Shown here: in pieces, positions 1 to 8,273 of the stretch
Numbering within the stretch: the first letter of the stretch is position 1
Layout of the letters: each line of letters starts with the position of its first letter
NCBI GenBank assembly: GCA_903879825.1
Contig: CAIRND010000091.1
Span: 1-8,273 of the forward strand
Direction: 5' to 3'
Length of the DNA stretch: 8,273 nucleotides
From: an uncultured Geobacteraceae bacterium
Lineage (GTDB): Bacteria > Desulfobacterota > Desulfuromonadia > Geobacterales > Pseudopelobacteraceae
Translations under genes and position numbers: made by a program
The notes under the pieces: model-generated
Told to the model about the DNA's origin: nothing
The model's input: the letters and a program-made list of their open reading frames with translations, nothing else
The model's database searches: none

Positions 1-3000
1 CGCTCGTGAACATTCTTTAAAGCATGGGCGGTAAGGGCGATTATGGGGGTGCGGTAATCACCATTTTTCTCCGCCTCACGAATACGCCCGGTCGCTTCAA
101 CACCATCCATACCGGGCATTTCCAGATCCATAAGGATGACATCAAAGCCGCCCCCCTCCCATTTTTCCACCGCTTCGCTGCCATCCTTTGCCGTTTCCAT
201 GATATGACCGCATTTTTCGAGGAGCCTGGTCGTAACCTTGCGATTTATTTCCTGATCGTCAGCCACCAGGATACGGAGCGGTCGTTGCTCCCAGGAGAAC
301 AGAAGATCCGGCTTTGTCTGTTGCCTGGCTGTTTCGGTGACTTCACTCTTGTGAAACGGAATAACTATATGGAACGTGCTGCCGCCCCCCTTGGTACTTT
401 CTGCCCAGATTTTACCCCCCATAAGTTCGACAAGCTTTGCACTGATAGAAAGGCCGAGTCCAGTCCCGCCATATTTTCGTGTTGTTGAGCTGTCTTCCTG
501 GCTGAACGGAGCGAAAATACGGCTCATCGCCTCCGGCTTGATGCCGGTACCGGTGTCTGTTACACTCAACTTCAGCAGAAGCGGATCATCCCCGGCTTCT
601 TCGAGCGCTGCTAAAACAGTAATTGTGCCGGTCTCAGTGAATTTGACCGCATTGCCAACTATGTTGTGGAGCACTTGCTTCAGGCGGAGCTGATCACCAT
701 TCAAATCGTCCGGTACTTCATCAGCGATGTCGGATTTGAACAGGAGTCCTTTCGCATAAAGGCTTGCAGTCTGCGTGCTGATGACCTCTTTCAAGCATCT
801 TCGCAAGCTAAAATTACTGACCTCAAGTTCTACTTTTCCGGCTTCTACTTTTGAAAGATCGAGAATATTGTTTATGAGAGCGAGGAGATTGTCTGAAGAA
901 GTCCGGATTGAATCCAGACACTCTTTCTGGTTATCACTCAAATCGGTATACGCTAAAAGTTGTGACATTCCCATGATGCCGTTCATAGGGGTGCGGATCT
1001 CGTGGCTCATATTAGCCAGAAACGCACTTTTTGCCTGATTGGCATCCTCTGCAGCCTCTTTTGCGGTGATGAGCTGTTCCATAATACTTTTCTTTTCAGT
1101 TATATCTTCTTTGACAGCCAGGTAATGAGTTACGGTGCCTGCCTCATCGCGAAGCGCAGAAACGGTAGCATGTTCCCAGAAGAGCTTGCCCTCTTTACTC
1201 TTGTTTAAAAATTCTCCCTTCCACGTTTCACCTGATCTAATCGTACTCCATAGCTCTTTGTACGTTTCAGGTGGAGTCATACCAGATTTCAGGACACGAG
1301 GATTCTGGCCGATAGCCTCTTCAGCAGTATAACCGGTAAGTTCGGTAAACTTGGGGTTGACGAATTCAATCATTCCACGAATATCAGTAATCACGATTGT
1401 CGTTGGACTTTGCTCAACCGCGCGTGACAACTTGCGCAGTGTCTCTTCGGCCCGTCGCCGCTCTTGAATTTCCTGTTTCAGTTCAGTCGTGCGCTCCTCA
1501 ACCTTCTGTTCCAGTTCCTCATTGAGCCGGAGTACTTTGAGCTCTGCCGTCTTGACCGTTGTGATGTCGGTGAAGGTTATAACCACCCCCTCAACCTGGC
1601 CGGTTTCGGTGCGGAACGGCATGATCCGTTTGAGCAACCAACTGTTGTCTCGGGTTTCCTCCTCTGAGTCGATGGCGACACCGTTGGCTAGCACTCGGTT
1701 GATGTCTGCCAGCATCTCTTCCTGCTGGGAGAGGTGGTACGCAATATGGTCAATCGGGCGACCAATATCCTGTGGCAGGAGCTTGAAGAATGATTCAATC
1801 GCCGGGTTGTACTTGCGGATCCGGAGCTGACGGTCAAGGAACACCGTGCCGATATCGGTGCTGGCTAGAAGATTTTCGTGATCATTATTGAGCTGTTTCA
1901 GTTCAATATTTTTACGCTCGAATTCTGAATTTACCGAATACAGTTCTTCGTTAACCGAGTGCAGCTCTTCGTTGGTACTCTGTAGCTCTTCGTTGGAAGC
2001 AAGCAGTTCCTCATTCGTAGCCTGCAGTTCCTCATTGCTGGTTTGTAGCTCCTCAACAGTGGTCTGGAGGCTTTCACGGGTTGATTGCAGTTCCATCTCA
2101 AGGTCAGCGACATGCTGCCGGAAATGACTTTCCACATCAAAACTAATCGAATCAGCCTCTTCATGCGGTTCTGCGGAAATTGGATGTTCCGTCGGGCGCA
2201 CCCTCTCAAAATAGACATGGTAATGGGTTGTATGACTCTTTTCGTCCGGCAACGGCGACACGTTCAGGTCGATCAGAAACTCAGCCTCACCCCGTCTGAT
2301 TCTGACGTTGCGGGTAACAGTGAACTGCCTGGTATTGTCCGCCCGCTGTAAAGATGTGCTAAGGGCTATATGGAGGTTGTCCTCGGCAAGTGCGAGAATA
2401 TTGTTTTCAGCTCTCCCCTCCGGCATTTTCAGATATTCTGCCACGTTGCCAAAGTAGTGAACGATGTTACGATTCTCGTCGATCAGGACACCCGGCGGCA
2501 TATGCCTCCGCAGCAAGGTGTCGTAATCGGACAGCATCTGGCGGTCAATTGATACTGTGCGGCTGATGCCTGGCTGGAATACGGTCACCGGCAGATTGAC
2601 GCTCCGCTCCATTCGGTTGGCGTCGAGATTGAGTGCCAGTTTAAGATCGCGGATCTTGCGAAATAATTTATGCTGGTTGGCTATGACCTCAAATTCACCG
2701 CCAAAAGCTCCCAATCCCTCACTGCTCCCCAGAAAGAGAATACTGTCTTTTTTGAGGGCAAAGTGGAACAGCGAAATCACCTTTTCCTGGACTTCAGTCT
2801 GGAAGTAAATAAGAAGGTTGCGGCAACAGACCAAGTCCAGACGAGTGAACGGCGGGTCATTGAGCAGGTTGTGGGGGGCAAAGACCACCATTTTGCGCAG
2901 TTCCGAGGTAACCCGAAACATGTCGTTGCCTTCCTTCTTGAAAAATTTATCCATCCGTTCCGGACTGACATTGGTCAGGCGGGCCCGGTCATAGACTCCT

Positions 3001-4106
3001 TGTGAGGCGACCTCCAGCGAGGTTTTATGGACATCAGTAGCAAACACCGTGATTTTACCCATAAAGTCGCTTGCTTCCGCTGTTTCAGCGAGAAGAATTG
3101 CCAGAGAATACGCTTCCTCGCCGGTTGCACAGGCCGCTGACCAGACGCGTAGATCTTCACCACGCTGCAGATTGGCGAATAGCCGTGGTACTACCTCCTG
3201 TTCCAGAAACTGAAATGCCTGCGTGTCACGGAAAAATTCAGTGACGCCGATCAGCAAATCCTTGTAGAGCAGATCCAGTTCACCCGAATCCCCGGAGACG
3301 ATGGTGGCATAATCAGAAACTTCCGGTATCTGGCGGAATTCCATACGCCGACGAATACGTCGTCCTACTGTTGAGCCTTTGTATTTGGAAAAATCCAGGT
3401 TGTAGCTCCGGCGCAGCAGGGCAAATATCCCGGCATACTCACCTTCGTCCTCAAACACTTCCAGTTCGTGAGTCATTCGGGAGCGTACCGAAAGCGGGCT
3501 GATAGCGTATTCGACCAGAATGCGGGGGATTCGGTCTGGCGACAGGATAAAGTCGCAGATACCTGTGGCAATAGCATTGCGCGGCATACCGTCGAACTGC
3601 GCCGATTCTGGTGCCTGAACAACTACCAATCCCCCGTTTTTGTTGATGGAGACGATGCCCCGCGAACCATCTGATCCGGTGCCGGAAAGCACGACTCCGA
3701 CCGCCCGATCACCGGCATCCTCCGCAAGAGAGTTGAAGAAGATGTCAATGGGGAGCTCTATGTGCGGACTTATAGTCTTTTCCGTAAGGTAGAGCTTCTC
3801 CTCTTTGACCGTCATGTGCGTTTTCGGCGGGATCAGATATATGCTGTTGGGGGTTAGCTCAATGCCGCTGGAAACGCGGAAAATTGGCATTGATGTGTGA
3901 CGTGATAGCAGATCGTCCATGAGACTCTTGAAGTCCGGGGAGAGGTGTTGAATAACAACAAACGCCATACCCGTATCGACCGGCATATTATCGAAGAACT
4001 GCTCAAGTGCGCTCAACCCTCCTGCGGAAGCGCCAATGCCAACGATATGGGATGGCTTGGTAACTGTCGGCACGGGCAAGTCGGCAGTTTCTATGACAGT
4101 GTTCAT
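1..4106 (-). CDS. CheB-CheR-PAS-hybrid histidine kinase fusion, C-terminus cut by left edge
   Basis: The frame starts at the ATG at 4106-4104 and stays open for 1368 codons to the window edge. Residues 20-205 form a CheB protein-glutamate methylesterase with the catalytic triad S27 (GASAGG), H54 (IQH) and D146 (GTGSDG); CheB's usual N-terminal receiver is absent. Residues 225-500 form a CheR SAM-dependent methyltransferase with an N-terminal helical part (GRRIRRR at 248), the SAM loop ATGEE near 329, ATD ending at D358, and CCRNLLIYF around N430. A PAS-like segment (505-650), a NEEL heptad coil (682-740), a PAS (742-850), a short coil and a second PAS (890-1005) follow. HisKA has phospho-acceptor H1035 (MSHEIRTPMN). 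HATPase has N1152, D1184 (DTGTG) and GGTGLGL at 1213. The final receiver has D1283/D1284, phospho-acceptor D1327 and T1359; its conserved Lys lies outside the window, as would any Hpt domain. No membrane segment is seen, so it is probably cytoplasmic. Function by family: methylation and demethylation of receptor-type glutamates combined with phosphorelay signalling; the target protein is unknown. All visible key residues are intact. Confidence 0.95.
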   Translation of the reverse strand, partial: MNTVIETADLPVPTVTKPSHIVGIGASAGGLSALEQFFDNMPVDTGMAFVVIQHLSPDFKSLMDDLLSRHTSMPIFRVSSGIELTPNSIYLIPPKTHMTVKEEKLYLTEKTISPHIELPIDIFFNSLAEDAGDRAVGVVLSGTGSDGSRGIVSINKNGGLVVVQAPESAQFDGMPRNAIATGICDFILSPDRIPRILVEYAISPLSVRSRMTHELEVFEDEGEYAGIFALLRRSYNLDFSKYKGSTVGRRIRRRMEFRQIPEVSDYATIVSGDSGELDLLYKDLLIGVTEFFRDTQAFQFLEQEVVPRLFANLQRGEDLRVWSAACATGEEAYSLAILLAETAEASDFMGKITVFATDVHKTSLEVASQGVYDRARLTNVSPERMDKFFKKEGNDMFRVTSELRKMVVFAPHNLLNDPPFTRLDLVCCRNLLIYFQTEVQEKVISLFHFALKKDSILFLGSSEGLGAFGGEFEVIANQHKLFRKIRDLKLALNLDANRMERSVNLPVTVFQPGISRTVSIDRQMLSDYDTLLRRHMPPGVLIDENRNIVHYFGNVAEYLKMPEGRAENNILALAEDNLHIALSTSLQRADNTRQFTVTRNVRIRRGEAEFLIDLNVSPLPDEKSHTTHYHVYFERVRPTEHPISAEPHEEADSISFDVESHFRQHVADLEMELQSTRESLQTTVEELQTSNEELQATNEELLASNEELQSTNEELHSVNEELYSVNSEFERKNIELKQLNNDHENLLASTDIGTVFLDRQLRIRKYNPAIESFFKLLPQDIGRPIDHIAYHLSQQEEMLADINRVLANGVAIDSEEETRDNSWLLKRIMPFRTETGQVEGVVITFTDITTVKTAELKVLRLNEELEQKVEERTTELKQEIQERRRAEETLRKLSRAVEQSPTTIVITDIRGMIEFVNPKFTELTGYTAEEAIGQNPRVLKSGMTPPETYKELWSTIRSGETWKGEFLNKSKEGKLFWEHATVSALRDEAGTVTHYLAVKEDITEKKSIMEQLITAKEAAEDANQAKSAFLANMSHEIRTPMNGIMGMSQLLAYTDLSDNQKECLDSIRTSSDNLLALINNILDLSKVEAGKVELEVSNFSLRRCLKEVISTQTASLYAKGLLFKSDIADEVPDDLNGDQLRLKQVLHNIVGNAVKFTETGTITVLAALEEAGDDPLLLKLSVTDTGTGIKPEAMSRIFAPFSQEDSSTTRKYGGTGLGLSISAKLVELMGGKIWAESTKGGGSTFHIVIPFHKSEVTETARQQTKPDLLFSWEQRPLRILVADDQEINRKVTTRLLEKCGHIMETAKDGSEAVEKWEGGGFDVILMDLEMPGMDGVEATGRIREAEKNGDYRTPIIALTAHALKNVHE
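1917..2063 (-). repeat. Seven in-frame 21-bp units coding a NEEL heptad coiled coil
   Basis: Residues 682-730 of the CheB-CheR fusion fall into seven consecutive heptads: TTVEELQ, TSNEELQ, ATNEELL, ASNEELQ, STNEELH, SVNEELY and SVNSEFE. The five central units (1938-2042) share exact N-E-E-L. The bases vary at synonymous sites (GAG/GAA, CTG/CTA), so this is an old, protein-selected repeat and not a fresh tandem duplication. It lies between the PAS-like segment after CheR and the next PAS, and most likely forms a parallel dimeric signalling helix. Confidence 0.9.
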
Positions 4107-4140
4107 CTTTGTATCTCCTGTTAGGCTCTAAAATGGCATG
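4107..4140 (-). other. 34-bp intergenic spacer within the operon
   Basis: This is the only non-coding stretch in the window. It lies between the TGA of the HD-GYP regulator and the ATG of the CheB-CheR fusion. It holds the ribosome binding site and no recognisable promoter or terminator. The short spacing supports co-transcription. Confidence 0.8.
4115..4119 (-). promoter_or_regulatory. Shine-Dalgarno site of the CheB-CheR fusion gene
   Basis: AGGAG reads on the minus strand, followed by an 8-base spacer before the ATG at 4106. It is a strong, well-spaced site and fixes the start; the next in-frame Met is residue 41, inside the CheB fold and past the catalytic serine. The gene can therefore be translated independently of the upstream regulator. 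Confidence 0.85.
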
Positions 4141-5168
4141 TCAAACGACATCAACGAATTCCTGCTGCACGGCAGTTATCTCAGGGATTTTACGTAAAAA
4201 GGCTTCCACAACCTGCGGGTCAAAATGGTTCCCGCTGCAGCGCATTATTTCACTAACCGCCTCGTCCACCGGCCAGGCCTGTTTGTACGGGCGCACAGTG
4301 GTAAGGGCGTCAAAGACATCGGCAAGCCCCACAATCCTTCCGAAAAGGTGGATGTCGTTACCTTTCAGATTTTGTGGATATCCGAAACCATCCCAACGTT
4401 CATGATGTGACAGCGCGATAGTTGCTGCCGCTTTCAGCAGAGTACTCTGATGGTCACCAATAATCTTGTAGCCTATTTCGCTATGCGTTCGCATGATCTT
4501 CCACTCTTCGTTGTCCAGCTTGCCCGGCTTGAAGAGAATGCTGTCGGGAATGGCGATCTTGCCAGTGTCGTGCAGGGGCGCCGCGTTGAATATCAGCTCC
4601 GCTTCACTCTCCGGGAGCCCCAGTGCCAGAGCCAGAATGCGGGAATAGCTGGAGACCCTGACGACATGCAGGCCTGTCTCGTTATCCCGGTATTCCCCGG
4701 CGCTGCCGAGCCGGTGCAGAACCTCAAGCCTCGAAACATTCAGTTCTGCGGTACGCTCCCGCACCAGTCGTTCCAAAGTGCGATTTTGATCGTACAGGGA
4801 AAGGTGGGTGCGAACACGTGCCCGCACAATGGCTGACTGAATAGGTTTGGTGATATAATCAACGGCGCCGCAGGCAAAACCCATTGATTCATCCTTTATC
4901 TCTCCCCGTGCGGTGACGAAAATCACCGGGATTGAACTGGTAAGAGGATTGTCCTTGAGTCGCCGACAGGTTTCAAAACCATCCATCTCAGGCATCATGA
5001 CATCCAGCAAAATAATGTCGATCGGCATAGAAAGACAGATGTCGATTGCCTGCAGTCCGCTGGTTGCAATTTTTATGAAATATTCGTCCATTAGTGCCGC
5101 ATTGAGCAGACTTATGTTTTGTGGTGTGTCGTCGACAATAAGTACGTTTGCCGGTGAAATTTCTGCTT

Positions 5169-5172
<4 letters not shown>
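4141..5172 (-). CDS. Two-component response regulator, receiver plus HD-GYP cyclic-di-GMP phosphodiesterase
   Basis: This is a complete 343-residue protein of RpfG-like architecture. The receiver (about 8-125) has the acidic pair D14/D15, phospho-acceptor D57 (LLDVMMPEMDG), T87 and K109 (TKP). A helical linker (about 125-150, LERLVRERTAEL) leads to the HD-GYP domain (about 150-330). That domain keeps the putative metal ligands E165 and H169 (ETGLH), the HD pair H201/D202 (HDTGK), H230 and H256/H257, and the GYP signature at 264-266 (HHERWDGFGYP), then ADVFDALT and RPY. Family knowledge: such proteins hydrolyse cyclic-di-GMP to pGpG or GMP, with activity controlled by receiver phosphorylation. 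All these residues are present, so I infer an active, cytosolic enzyme. The ATG at 5172 overlaps the upstream kinase stop as ATGA. The cognate kinase is most likely that neighbour, whose C-terminal Hpt could donate the phosphate. The stop is TGA at 4143-4141. Confidence 0.96.

Positions 5173-8273
<3,101 letters not shown>

Noticed and set aside
1938..2042. CRISPR-like or minisatellite array
   Set aside because: The 21-bp period is purely coding heptads without spacers, and the units differ at synonymous sites.
24..2351. A chain of plus-strand open frames of 60-154 codons
   Set aside because: They lie opposite the continuous CheB-CheR-kinase frame, give low-complexity Ser/Arg-rich or unrelated proteins, overlap each other and match no family. 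They are antisense shadows.
1..4106. Possible frameshift or pseudogene, because no long start-to-stop frame closes in this region
   Set aside because: Full codon-by-codon reading shows one uninterrupted frame with all domains in register. It lacks a stop only because it runs off the left edge.
4122..4132. Small inverted repeat TTAG-AGC-CTAA in the intergenic spacer
   Set aside because: The arms are only four bases with a three-base loop and no T-run follows. It is too weak to call a terminator or operator.

Overview
The window holds three large signalling genes, all on the minus strand, packed with almost no non-coding DNA. They look like one operon read from high to low coordinates. Both outer genes run off the window, so neither the promoter nor the terminator of the transcript is visible. 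No RNA gene, mobile element, CRISPR array or transfer boundary was seen.

Layout in transcription order: (1) 8273-5169, a soluble-looking multi-PAS hybrid histidine kinase with the order PAS-PAS-PAS-HisKA-HATPase-receiver-Hpt plus a helical tail; its N-terminus lies beyond the right edge. (2) 5172-4141, a complete 343-residue response regulator with a receiver domain and an HD-GYP cyclic-di-GMP phosphodiesterase domain; its start codon overlaps the kinase stop codon (ATGA). (3) 4106 to beyond the left edge, a giant fusion protein of at least 1368 residues with the order CheB methylesterase, CheR methyltransferase, PAS-like domain, heptad-repeat coiled coil, PAS, coil, PAS, HisKA, HATPase and receiver. 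I translated its frame codon by codon and it is open from the start codon to the left edge.

The likely logic (inference) is a multistep phosphorelay. PAS-sensed signals drive the first kinase, phosphate moves through its receiver to its Hpt domain, and from there to the HD-GYP regulator, which would lower cyclic-di-GMP. The CheB/CheR fusion kinase is a second input, and it also carries chemotaxis-type glutamate methylation and demethylation enzymes in the same chain. Its PAS-HisKA segment is a close paralogue of the one in the first kinase, aligning without gaps over the PAS domain and up to the phospho-accepting histidine.

The many PAS hybrid kinases, the RpfG-like regulator and the CheB-CheR-PAS kinase fusion suggest a signalling-rich environmental Gram-negative bacterium. 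Deltaproteobacteria of the Geobacter/Desulfuromonas kind would fit, but this is an impression from protein style and not a demonstrated assignment. The families are all known. What deserves attention is their combination and the module sharing, not a new protein family.
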